Below are positions 1 to 8,450 of a stretch of 19,854 bases of DNA, one piece after another. The notes under the pieces are model-generated. The model ran no database searches. It had not been told where the DNA came from and saw nothing but the letters and a program-made list of their open reading frames with translations. Source of the DNA: an uncultured Erysipelotrichaceae bacterium (GTDB lineage Bacteria > Bacillota_I > Bacilli_A > RF39 > UBA660); contig CACXCK010000067.1 in assembly GCA_902766135.1 (NCBI GenBank), positions 1 to 19,854 of the forward strand, given 5' to 3'. Each line of letters opens with the position of its first letter. Within the stretch, counting starts at the first letter, position 1. The position numbers were made by a program, and so were the translations under genes.

Positions 1-44
1 AAATTTTTAAAAATCTATAAATTTCGTGTCTTTTTGTAGTGTCT

Positions 45-73
45 ATAATAACATAAAAATTTATAATTGACAA
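45..73 (-). promoter_or_regulatory. Putative leftward promoter leaving the window
   Basis: On the minus strand a -35 box TTGTCA (68-73) and a -10 box TATTAT (45-50) lie 17 nt apart, each matching five of six consensus bases. It would start a transcript near position 38 that runs off the left edge, beyond the terminator at 121-150. No gene it serves is visible, and AT-rich DNA makes chance matches common. Confidence 0.4.
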
Positions 74-118
74 ATCTTAGAATGTCAGATAATAATACGT
101 TTTTAAATCATTTTTACA

Positions 119-150
119 GCAAAAAACATCTAATAGTTAGATGTTTTTTT
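119..150 (-). terminator. Rho-independent terminator of the tyrS operon
   Basis: A perfect 9-bp stem (AACATCTAA, 125-133, and TTAGATGTT, 137-145) with a 3-nt loop is flanked by an A-run on the left and a T-run on the right, so it could act in both directions. Read leftward it closes the operon. The stop codon of the methyltransferase gene (130-132) lies inside the stem. Confidence 0.8.
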
Positions 151-1011
151 ATCTTGCCATATTGTAGTTATACCACATGGAAGTATTAAATTAGAGTCTT
201 TCATAGGTATCCCTATTTCATCGCTTGTTATCACTCCATGACATTTTTTATCTACCGTTAATCTTAGTACATCTTCAATTATTGTTTTAGAAAGTCCTGT
301 ACTATATGTATTAACTAATAATAATTTAAAATTATTACTCATTAAATTAGCACAATCACTTATTAAATTATATAAGTCTTTTTCAATACTCCATACTTCA
401 TTCTTACTTCCCCTTCCAAATGATGGCGGGTCCATAAGAATAATATCATAAGTATTGCCTCTTCTGATTTCTCTTTTGACAAACTTTATACAATCATCAA
501 CTAAAAACCTAATAGGCTTATCTTCTAAATGATTAAGTTTAACATTTTCTTTAGCCCAATCGACCATTCCTCTAGATGAATCGACATGTACAACTTCTGC
601 TCCTGCTTTTAAAGCAACAACAGAAGCTGCGCCTGTATAAGCAAATAAATTTAATACTTTTAAAGGCCTATCGCTATTCTTGATAATACTTTCTAATAAA
701 TTCCAATTAGTAGCTTGTTCCGGAAATAATCCCGTATGCTTAAACCCCATTAATTTAAGCAAAAATTTTGTGTCATGATAGCTTACTTCGAAAGTGTCTT
801 TATGTTTTCCAAGTACTTCCCAACTTCCTCCACCAGTATTACTTCTCGTATATTTAGCATCAAGCTTGTCCCATAGCTTAGGATTCGTTTTTTCACTCCA
901 TATTATCTGTGGGTCTGGTCTTTCTAAAATATAACCTCCCCAACTCTCTAATTTATAACCACTAGCCATATCAAGTATTTGATATTCTTTAAAATCATTA
1001 ACAAGTCTCAT
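130..1011 (-). CDS. RlmI-like class I SAM-dependent methyltransferase
   Basis: The 293-residue protein has a Rossmann-type methyltransferase core. The SAM-binding strand and loop is VLNLFAYTGAASV (about 119-131), an acidic residue follows in VHVDSS (141-146), and the catalytic-region motif DPPSFGRG is at 194-201. This DPPSFG pattern is typical of the COG1092/RlmI-RlmK group that methylates 23S rRNA. The N-terminal PUA domain of full-length RlmI is not obvious, and the protein is about 100 residues shorter, so the substrate is uncertain. The start ATG overlaps the TGA stop of the upstream membrane-protein gene by 4 nt (ATGA), indicating translational coupling. It is the last gene of the T-box operon. 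Confidence 0.85.
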   Translation of the reverse strand: MRLVNDFKEYQILDMASGYKLESWGGYILERPDPQIIWSEKTNPKLWDKLDAKYTRSNTGGGSWEVLGKHKDTFEVSYHDTKFLLKLMGFKHTGLFPEQATNWNLLESIIKNSDRPLKVLNLFAYTGAASVVALKAGAEVVHVDSSRGMVDWAKENVKLNHLEDKPIRFLVDDCIKFVKREIRRGNTYDIILMDPPSFGRGSKNEVWSIEKDLYNLISDCANLMSNNFKLLLVNTYSTGLSKTIIEDVLRLTVDKKCHGVITSDEIGIPMKDSNLILPCGITTIWQDKKTSNY

Positions 1012-1541
1012 CTTATTTTACCCTTAGTAACATACAAAATAAGTGACTCAGCTACTTCTAAAGTACCACATATAAATGTAAAATAACCAAGTATTAGTAT
1101 TTGTATTTCTCCAGTATTAGCAAATTGAATAGAAGTCAAAATACCTGCCAAAACATAAATAATAAGTAAAAATATTTCTACCATCCATAACTTATTTTTT
1201 CGATCATGATAGTAATCTGCTCTTTTTAATCTTGTTAAAGATAAAACTGCTAAGAAAACAATAAATATAATTGAAATATTCATATTACTAGAGATTGGTA
1301 AAATAAAAGTTAACATTAATAAAATAAAACTAATAAAGAAACCAAAAGCGTTTGTATAATCTCCTCCTTTATTTCTTTCAAAATACTTTAATAATTCAGC
1401 TACTCCGTATACTCCAAAGAACAATCTAAAACACATTAGAAAGTCACTAAAAGCCCACAATGAACTTAAAAGAAAGAAACCACCAAGGACTAAAATAAAA
1501 CTTGAAAATATTTCACTCTTTAAAAATACTTCTTTTTTCAT
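1008..1541 (-). CDS. Small integral membrane protein, DUF308-like
   Basis: The 177-residue protein is mostly hydrophobic, with about six predicted membrane segments and a short basic stretch (RLKRADYYHDRKNK) near the middle that probably faces the cytoplasm. The pattern resembles DUF308/HdeD-type proteins, but no catalytic motif is visible and no function can be assigned. A good Shine-Dalgarno site (AAGAGGTGG) precedes the ATG. A TATAAT-like box in the 32-nt gap after tyrS could add a weak internal promoter. Its TGA stop overlaps the start of the methyltransferase gene, so the two are probably made together. Confidence 0.7.
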   Translation of the reverse strand: MKKEVFLKSEIFSSFILVLGGFFLLSSLWAFSDFLMCFRLFFGVYGVAELLKYFERNKGGDYTNAFGFFISFILLMLTFILPISSNMNISIIFIVFLAVLSLTRLKRADYYHDRKNKLWMVEIFLLIIYVLAGILTSIQFANTGEIQILILGYFTFICGTLEVAESLILYVTKGKIR

Positions 1542-1573
1542 ATTCCACCTCTTATTAATATTATAAGATATTT

Positions 1574-2797
1574 TTACTTATTTTCAAATAAGAAATACTT
1601 CTTTTTCCCACGTCTTACAATATTGTACTTACGCTTTTTATCTAAACAATAATTTTCATCATTTACTACTTCTCCATTAATAGTTATAGCATTACTTCCT
1701 AAAAACTCTCTTAATTCTCTTCTTGAAGATACTATTTTTGTTTCAACAAATAAATCTAGGATTGGTGCTTCACTATACGTAAATGTTTGAACACCTCTAA
1801 ATACACTCTCTATATCTTTATCAGTTAAGTCTTTAACATTGCCACTAAATAAAGCTTCTGATACTTCTTTAGCATGTCTATAAGACTCTTCCCCATGTAA
1901 ATCACAAATAAACTCTTCAGCTAACTTTTTCTGGGCAATTCTCTCCTCTGGTTTCTTTCTATGACTTTCCATAATACTTTCTATTTCACTCTTATTTAAG
2001 AAAGTAAATACTTTCAAATATTCTTCTACTTTACTATCATCTGCATTAATTAAATATTGATATAATTCATAAGAAGAAGTTTTATCCTCATCGAGCCACA
2101 AAGCATTTCCTAAACTCTTACCAAACTTTTGACCATTTTGATCAAGTATTAAAGGCATTGTAAAAGCATATGCTTTCTTACCTAATTTCTTATTTATTAA
2201 ATCTACGCCTGTTGTAATATTACCCCACTGATCACTTCCTGCAGCCTGCATTACACAACCCTTTTCTTCATATAAATGTAAGAAATCATATCCTTGTAGT
2301 AACGTATAAGTAAACTCAGCAAAAGTAATACCAGTTTCTAATCTTCTTCTAATAATATCTTTATCAAGCATATAATTAACATTTACATACTTTCCAATTT
2401 CCCTTAAGAAATCAAGTATCGTCATATCCTTAGTCCAATCATAATTATTTACAACTTCTACATCAAAATCCTTACCAAAAATACTCTCTACTTGATTCTT
2501 TATACACTCATAATTATGAAATACCGTTTCCTTAGATATTATTTCTCTCTCCGCTGTAGGTCTAGGGTCTCCTATCATTCCTGTCGCTCCCCCAACCAAA
2601 AGAATTGGATGATGTCCTGCCCGAGCGAGTCTCTTAGCCATTATCAAACTTGAATAATGACCTATATGTAGACTATCTGCAGTCGGATCTGTTCCCCAAT
2701 AAAAAGTTTTGTCGCAAGAGTTAATTACTTCTTCTATATCATCTCCTGCCTCATCTTTAATTAATCCTCTCCATTTTAATTCTTCATATAATGTCAT
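1574..2797 (-). CDS. tyrS: Tyrosyl-tRNA synthetase
   Basis: The 407-residue cytoplasmic enzyme attaches tyrosine to tRNA-Tyr. Visible motifs are the class I HIGH signature (HIGH, 44-47), the substrate-pocket segments YWGTDPTADSL (33-43) and QAAGSDQWGN (184-193), and the KMSKS equivalent KFGKS (224-228). The KFGKS variant is normal for bacterial TyrRS. The last 60-70 residues form an S4 RNA-binding domain (SRRELREFL, INGEVV). Length and domain order are those of a full bacterial TyrRS. The gene starts 3 nt after the HD-domain gene and lies behind a T-box element, so uncharged tRNA-Tyr probably controls its expression. Confidence 0.97.
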   Translation of the reverse strand: MTLYEELKWRGLIKDEAGDDIEEVINSCDKTFYWGTDPTADSLHIGHYSSLIMAKRLARAGHHPILLVGGATGMIGDPRPTAEREIISKETVFHNYECIKNQVESIFGKDFDVEVVNNYDWTKDMTILDFLREIGKYVNVNYMLDKDIIRRRLETGITFAEFTYTLLQGYDFLHLYEEKGCVMQAAGSDQWGNITTGVDLINKKLGKKAYAFTMPLILDQNGQKFGKSLGNALWLDEDKTSSYELYQYLINADDSKVEEYLKVFTFLNKSEIESIMESHRKKPEERIAQKKLAEEFICDLHGEESYRHAKEVSEALFSGNVKDLTDKDIESVFRGVQTFTYSEAPILDLFVETKIVSSRRELREFLGSNAITINGEVVNDENYCLDKKRKYNIVRRGKKKYFLFENK

Positions 2798-2800
2798 AAC

Positions 2801-3373
2801 TTACTCTCCTTCTATTTCATTATCTATAAATTTTATGTTCATAAACTTTCTACTTGCTAAATAATCACACATATGTACAAACTTTTCCATCTTTGTTTTA
2901 GGTTTAGGAAGCACTACATTACTATAACTATTTGTATTCCACTCCCCAGAATGAGCTCCAATCATTCCACATATTAATTCTATTTCTTCTTCACTAAGTT
3001 CTAATTTATTCTTATTTTCTTTAATAAAATTAGCCATTTCTATTGGGTGCTCAAAAACAGTATATTGTGAACCACCTCTACCTAATTTTAACCCATCATG
3101 AAACATAAGTGAAAAAAGAATCAAATCTCTTTCATGCTCCGTATAATTAACTCGAAACATCTCTATTTTTAAAAGTTCATACCCAATTCTCGTTACAGCT
3201 TTACTATGTCTCAAAAGTCCCCCTTCACCAAGTTCTACCTCTGGATGATATTTACCCGTAGTAGAAGCAGGCATTACCCAAAAATATTCAGGTAACAAAT
3301 CTTGTAAGACAAGCGCACTATTACGTATTCTTGCATCATGAATAAAACTAATTTCTTTATCTAACTTCTGCAT
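2801..3373 (-). CDS. HD-domain phosphohydrolase-like protein
   Basis: The 190-residue soluble protein carries the metal-binding residues of the HD superfamily: His56 (LLRHS), the His92-Asp93 doublet (FHDGLK), His109 (EHP), His141 (GAHSGEW) and Asp170 (HMCDYLASRK). Such proteins hydrolyse phosphate esters or nucleotides, but the substrate cannot be read from the sequence. The start ATG follows a strong GGAGG site. It is the first gene behind the T-box, and tyrS starts 3 nt after its stop, so it is coupled to tyrosine supply or tRNA charging. A role in nucleotide or tRNA metabolism is a guess from this location only. Confidence 0.85.
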   Translation of the reverse strand: MQKLDKEISFIHDARIRNSALVLQDLLPEYFWVMPASTTGKYHPEVELGEGGLLRHSKAVTRIGYELLKIEMFRVNYTEHERDLILFSLMFHDGLKLGRGGSQYTVFEHPIEMANFIKENKNKLELSEEEIELICGMIGAHSGEWNTNSYSNVVLPKPKTKMEKFVHMCDYLASRKFMNIKFIDNEIEGE

Positions 3374-3386
3374 AAACCTCCTAAAT

Positions 3387-3524
3387 AAAAAAGTTCTACT
3401 TATAGGGGCGAAATACTTCGCTGTACCACCCTAATTCATAGAACTTACTACCTTTATTTTATATTTAACGCATAACTTACGATTTGACTCCATTGTTTGT
3501 AAGGCAACATCACCATCAACAAAC
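3387..3524 (-). promoter_or_regulatory. Compact T-box riboswitch (probably tRNA-Tyr)
   Basis: Read on the minus strand, the leader holds the hallmark T-box sequence AGGGTGGTACAGCG (3419-3432), with one difference from the usual AGGGTGGNACCGCG. The variable base is U, which fits the A discriminator of tRNA-Tyr. A terminator follows: AAGTTCTA (3439-3446) pairs with TAGAACTT (3391-3398), then a T-run (3387-3392). A short upstream hairpin (GTTT, 3521-3524, with AAAC, 3496-3499 or nearby) has a UAC triplet (3499-3501) on its 3' side as candidate tyrosine specifier. The whole element is under 140 nt, so Stem I is far shorter than the usual 100 nt or so. Confidence 0.85.
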
Positions 3525-3526
3525 TA

Positions 3527-3555
3527 ATTTTAACAAAAGAAGAAGTAATTGTCAA
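3527..3555 (-). promoter_or_regulatory. Sigma-A promoter of the T-box/tyrS operon
   Basis: On the minus strand a perfect -35 box TTGACA (3550-3555) and a -10 box TAAAAT (3527-3532) are separated by exactly 17 nt. The -35 box overlaps the TGA stop codon of the GH5 gene (3552-3554). Transcription should begin near 3520, very close to the first T-box helix. Confidence 0.85.
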
Positions 3556-6500
3556 ACATTTGAAGGCTTCCAATTAACATATAATGTCACAACACAAGAA
3601 TCACTATCTTCAGGACATCCTTGAGCTTCAGCTAGCTCTTTAACACTATATTGTTTTGCTTGATCAAGATAGAACTTAAATGAACCATTAACAATATAAT
3701 ATTCAGCTCCCTCAGTTACTTCAAAACTATCTCTTGTCCAATTAAACCAACTACCGTTATAATCAACCAAACCATCATCAGTTAATAAATGATTACCAAC
3801 ATTTTGCTTATATATTTCTCCAGTACTTTTGATAGTTACAAATCCATCTTCATCAACTGAATAAATATCTTGTTCAGGTATCCAAGAATCATGCCATACA
3901 CCATTATTACCATTATATTGAATTAAAACATTACCATTTCTTCTAAAACTTCTCTTTATATAATCATAATAACGCATATTACCATTGCCAGTTTTAACGT
4001 CACTATCCTTATGTGCTATACCATAAAATTTCTCTGCAATTGTATCATAATCATCCGTAATTAAATTGGCAAACGAACGATGATTAGCATAATTTTCGTC
4101 ATCCTTTAGATTATATATTAGACCAAACGCTTCGTCCTTAGCGGCTTTATACGTCCAAAATTCAATACTTATATTATTTTCAGCATAGTACTCTAGTAAT
4201 ATTGGCCAAGTAATTGCCCGTTCATTCCACCACCAATTAGTTTCTCCAACATAAATAGGAACTTGATAAATATTTCTTTCTTCTACTAATTGAAGCACTT
4301 TACTTTTTATAGCCTTGATAATATCTTGAGCATCAAAAGAACCACTATTATCTATATCATCAGAAACGCCATCACCATCATAATCAACTATAACGCCATT
4401 ATTTTGGAAATAATCATGTACTGAATAAGCAACGTTTTCCCAACCTCTAGAGCTAGGAAGAGGCATTGTATAAGACTTACTACAATATGTTTCTGTATTA
4501 CTATAATTTCTTTCACTACCTAACTTATTATAATCTAAATAATGACTTCTTCCTCCACACATTGGAGCTTCCATAATAATTACATGATCACTATCATTAT
4601 TCCTAATCGTATTATACAAAGTATCATAATAATTAATTAATAACTCATTATTACTATTAAATAATCCAGGTTCATTTAATAACTCATAACCAGCAACCCC
4701 AGGATTACCATTAAATCTTTCAGAAATAATAGACCATATTGTATTAGTAAAATCTTGGGCTTTAACAGACTTATCATAATCGCTCTTCAAAGCTGTATCA
4801 CCATTCATAAATTGATAAGTATCCCCAGTTCTTTTAACTAAGAATTTAGAGCCTCCTCTTAATGAAGTAATACCTCCAACATTGGCACTACCAGGTACAA
4901 CATGTAAATCAAAAACAACATAAATACCATTTCTTCTACATGTTTCTACCAACCAATCTAATCTACTCATCCGTGCTTCTAATTTATCATCAGGTAATAA
5001 TTCATAATCATAGTCATATGAATCATAAACACTAAAATTATTTGCAGTACATTTAGTACAACTAGCATCATCACTAGGACAAGTAACTTTACAATTACAA
5101 CTTACAGTAGGCTTCTCAATAGGCCCAGAGAACTTTGTTATTTTAGCAAAATAACTCCACTCAATTGGCACCCTAACAGAAGTAACACCCATATCTTTTA
5201 AAGTCTTAATATCACTATCAGTAATAAAACTATCATAATATATTTCATTTAAATCAAAGACTCTATTAAATACTTCCTCTAAATCCAAATCACTATTATT
5301 TTCGTTCCAATCTAAATAGTTTTCTAAATTTCCATTATCAGGAATATAATTTTTTTCGTCTTCAATTTCCATATCTTTAACAACTCTTCTTGTCAAAGCA
5401 TAATTAATCTGAACATTATTATCAGTATACTCTCTTGTATAAGGTTCAAGTTCACTTGCATTACTACTATTAGAAGTACAACCAGACTCAGATACATCAC
5501 CAATAGGAGATAAACTAATAGCTCTACTCATCCATTCACCTAAATTGAATCCATTTAGTAATACATTACTATTATCTCCATCATTATATAAGCCTTTTTT
5601 TACAAAATTAGTACCATCAACTTTAATAAAATCACTATTAGTTATTAAAACCCAATTTACTTTAAGAGTAACAGTACAATTAATATCATCCAAATTACAT
5701 CCAGCATAACTTGCAAGTTCTTTAGCCGAATAAGCTAAACTTTGATCTAGTATTATATCTTCATCAGGGCCTTCAATTACATACTCTTCTCCTACTACCA
5801 CTGAAGCATCATCTCTAGTGAAATTAATAGTATTACCATTATATTCTATTAATCCACTATCTAAAGATTCACCATTTAATAAAGATACTACAAATCTATC
5901 GCCATTAAAAGTAACATATCCATCATCATCAACATTATATTCACTACTTGCCTGAGCACTATTCCAAGTACCACCATTGCCATTATATTGAACATTTAAA
6001 GTATGAATTTCTTTCCAATTTACATTAACCGTAATAGTACAACTTGATGTATCCAAATCACATCCTGCATAACTTGCAAGTTCTTTAGCTTGATACAATC
6101 TGTCTTGATCTAATTGAACAACACTATCATTATTTGTAACATAATATTCACTACCTAGAGAAGCTATATGATTTTCTTTAACAAAATTTATATCATTCCC
6201 GTTATAATTTAGGAGTCCGCCAGAAGGTAATACTTCACCATTCTTAACTACCATAGTGTAAATATTACCATCTTTAGTTACATAACCATCACTATTTGCA
6301 GAATATAAACCATTGACACTTTGACTATTCCAAACTCCACCATTACCATTATACTGAATATATAAATTATGATTTTCCAACCAATTAACATAAGCCGTAA
6401 CATTACAGTCTGCATTTTCTAAGTTACATCCAACCATTGAAGCAATATCACTTGCTTTATATGTCGTACGTTGATTTAACTCTATCTTTTGTGAATTATA

Positions 6501-8441
6501 CATCAAATAATATTCTTTACCACTAGGTACTTCAGCATCGGTTTTAGTAATATTAAATCCAGCTTCATTATAATCAATTAATCCACCTCTAGGTAAAGAA
6601 CCAACCGTATTGGCAGAAGTAACAACCTCACTACCATCTTTAGTAATAAATCCACTTTCATTAACACCATACAAACTATTATTAATACTTCCCCCATTAA
6701 CACTATATTTAATATTTAAATTATGAGATGGCTGCCAATTTACCATAGCTGTAACTGTACAATCATGTGCACTTAAATCACATCCACCATAACTTGCTAA
6801 CTCAATAGCACTATATATAGTATTTTGACCAACAACAGTTTTGGTATTTCCATTATTAATAAAGTATTCACGATTTTCATAAGCAACATATCCATCCTTA
6901 ACAAAATCGATCCAATTACTATTATAATCCGTTAATCCATCTCTAGCTAATGATTTATTATATTCTAAAGTAGTCGAATATATAGAACCATCTTTGAAAA
7001 CTACAGTTCCATCTTCATTTACATCATAAACATTAGATCCAGAAATAGGATTATTCCAAACTCCCCCATTACCATTATAATGAATAAATAATTCTGTTGG
7101 GCCAGACTTAGCATATAAAGTCGTATTAGCCTCAAGCTTTATTTGATTTAAATTATTATCATCAACTACACTACCACCAATATCAGAATCCCAGTGAGCA
7201 AGCTTATATCCTTGATTAGGTACAGGTGTTGCAATTATCGGTACAACAGTCTCTGAAATATAATTACCAGCCCCAGAAACACTAGCAATATTTGTATCTC
7301 CAGTTAATCTTAAATAATAAACATTAGTAACAGCACTACCATAATTATCATCAGTAGTTATATGATTACTATCAGGAATTGCCTTAACATAAGCAGAAAC
7401 CTCACCAGTAGTAACTAAAGACACTTGTTCTGTTCCACTTTGAGCTTCATGATAATTAACATTATCGAAACTTAATTGATAACTAACAGCCCCATCAACA
7501 TCTTCCCACTTAACATAACCATTAGATTCATAACTGTTATCAATTACCACATTAGGCTTACTAATCATCGCCTTAGTAATTTTTAATGTATAAGAAGCTT
7601 CAGCTTCACTATAAGTATTTGTGCTGCCAACCTTTACAGTTACATTAACAATAGATCCAGCACTCAAATGATTAATATTACCAATTGTAACTTCATTACC
7701 ATTAGTTGTAACTTCTGATATTGAATTATCATCATTAGCTGTAATAGCTCCACCATGACTACCAGTAACACTAAATGTTACGGCGTCAGTTCCATAAGGA
7801 ACCTCCTTACTTGTTTCACTTAATGTAACATAACCATTTCTCTTTCCAGAACCAACTAAGTCAACATATTTTATTTGATAAGTACTTTGTGGTGTTATTT
7901 CTTCACGACTTAAACCATTTATCCATTTTCCACGAGGATTCTTATAATAAATTTGCATATCATTAATAGAATTACCACCAATAGTTTTAGCCGCTATCAT
8001 AATATGCTTTGTTGTTAAAGAAGTCTCACTTGTAAATAAATGTGTTCCAATAACATAACTATTAACAGGAATATCGCTTTCACGATAAGTAACAGTTGAA
8101 TACTCATCTTCCATTACCCCAGAAACCGTAGATGATGAATCCCTATAATTTATAACATAAGAAGCACTAGTATCAACATTATTACCTGTTAAACCATCAG
8201 TAAGCTTTCCACGAGGGTTTTTATAAAGAATTTGCATATCATTAATAGTTGTTCCATCAATAGTCTTTGCTCCAAGCATAATATGTCTTGTCGTCAATCC
8301 AATTCGACTTGTAAATAAATGTTTACCAATAACATAACTATTATTTGGTATATCATTATATAAAACTGTTTCGGCATTAACCCCAACTAAAGAACTAGCT
8401 AATAAAATAAGTGTTATAAATAAATAATTAATCTTCTTCAT
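3552..8441 (-). CDS. Secreted multidomain GH5-family glycoside hydrolase
   Basis: The 1629-residue secreted protein begins with a signal peptide (1-23, ending VNA). Two 75-residue repeats follow (about 24-103 and 118-194, sharing NSYVIG, HLFTS, NDMQI and YKNPRGK), then Ig/fibronectin-like segments (about 200-440). Four copies of a 120-residue repeat lie at about 449-930, a GH5 catalytic domain at about 940-1480, and a fifth repeat copy ends the protein. GH5 residues visible are Arg1090 (SVRVP), His1180 (FDLH), acid/base Glu1257 (LLNEP), His1342 (HDY), nucleophile Glu1400 (VGETNWW) and Trp in EFWTYK. This implies retaining hydrolysis of a beta-linked polysaccharide; the substrate is unknown. 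The domain carries a five-Cys insertion (1115-1131) and an aspartate-rich calcium-type loop (1353-1373). There is no LPXTG or C-terminal membrane anchor. The gene starts 9 nt after the InlB-repeat gene. Confidence 0.88.
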   Translation of the reverse strand: MKKINYLFITLILLASSLVGVNAETVLYNDIPNNSYVIGKHLFTSRIGLTTRHIMLGAKTIDGTTINDMQILYKNPRGKLTDGLTGNNVDTSASYVINYRDSSSTVSGVMEDEYSTVTYRESDIPVNSYVIGTHLFTSETSLTTKHIMIAAKTIGGNSINDMQIYYKNPRGKWINGLSREEITPQSTYQIKYVDLVGSGKRNGYVTLSETSKEVPYGTDAVTFSVTGSHGGAITANDDNSISEVTTNGNEVTIGNINHLSAGSIVNVTVKVGSTNTYSEAEASYTLKITKAMISKPNVVIDNSYESNGYVKWEDVDGAVSYQLSFDNVNYHEAQSGTEQVSLVTTGEVSAYVKAIPDSNHITTDDNYGSAVTNVYYLRLTGDTNIASVSGAGNYISETVVPIIATPVPNQGYKLAHWDSDIGGSVVDDNNLNQIKLEANTTLYAKSGPTELFIHYNGNGGVWNNPISGSNVYDVNEDGTVVFKDGSIYSTTLEYNKSLARDGLTDYNSNWIDFVKDGYVAYENREYFINNGNTKTVVGQNTIYSAIELASYGGCDLSAHDCTVTAMVNWQPSHNLNIKYSVNGGSINNSLYGVNESGFITKDGSEVVTSANTVGSLPRGGLIDYNEAGFNITKTDAEVPSGKEYYLMYNSQKIELNQRTTYKASDIASMVGCNLENADCNVTAYVNWLENHNLYIQYNGNGGVWNSQSVNGLYSANSDGYVTKDGNIYTMVVKNGEVLPSGGLLNYNGNDINFVKENHIASLGSEYYVTNNDSVVQLDQDRLYQAKELASYAGCDLDTSSCTITVNVNWKEIHTLNVQYNGNGGTWNSAQASSEYNVDDDGYVTFNGDRFVVSLLNGESLDSGLIEYNGNTINFTRDDASVVVGEEYVIEGPDEDIILDQSLAYSAKELASYAGCNLDDINCTVTLKVNWVLITNSDFIKVDGTNFVKKGLYNDGDNSNVLLNGFNLGEWMSRAISLSPIGDVSESGCTSNSSNASELEPYTREYTDNNVQINYALTRRVVKDMEIEDEKNYIPDNGNLENYLDWNENNSDLDLEEVFNRVFDLNEIYYDSFITDSDIKTLKDMGVTSVRVPIEWSYFAKITKFSGPIEKPTVSCNCKVTCPSDDASCTKCTANNFSVYDSYDYDYELLPDDKLEARMSRLDWLVETCRRNGIYVVFDLHVVPGSANVGGITSLRGGSKFLVKRTGDTYQFMNGDTALKSDYDKSVKAQDFTNTIWSIISERFNGNPGVAGYELLNEPGLFNSNNELLINYYDTLYNTIRNNDSDHVIIMEAPMCGGRSHYLDYNKLGSERNYSNTETYCSKSYTMPLPSSRGWENVAYSVHDYFQNNGVIVDYDGDGVSDDIDNSGSFDAQDIIKAIKSKVLQLVEERNIYQVPIYVGETNWWWNERAITWPILLEYYAENNISIEFWTYKAAKDEAFGLIYNLKDDENYANHRSFANLITDDYDTIAEKFYGIAHKDSDVKTGNGNMRYYDYIKRSFRRNGNVLIQYNGNNGVWHDSWIPEQDIYSVDEDGFVTIKSTGEIYKQNVGNHLLTDDGLVDYNGSWFNWTRDSFEVTEGAEYYIVNGSFKFYLDQAKQYSVKELAEAQGCPEDSDSCVVTLYVNWKPSNV

Positions 8442-8450
8442 ATTACACCT

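Noticed and set aside
67..99. Plus-strand TTGACA with AT-rich -10-like sequence
   Set aside because: It runs straight into the terminator at 121-150 with no product. TTGACAA and its complement TTGTCAA overlap, so the leftward promoter explains the same bases better.
1008..8441. Mycoplasma-type code with TGA as Trp, given the low GC content
   Set aside because: Trp is TGG in every gene checked, and TGA ends the DUF308-like and GH5 genes where stops are expected.
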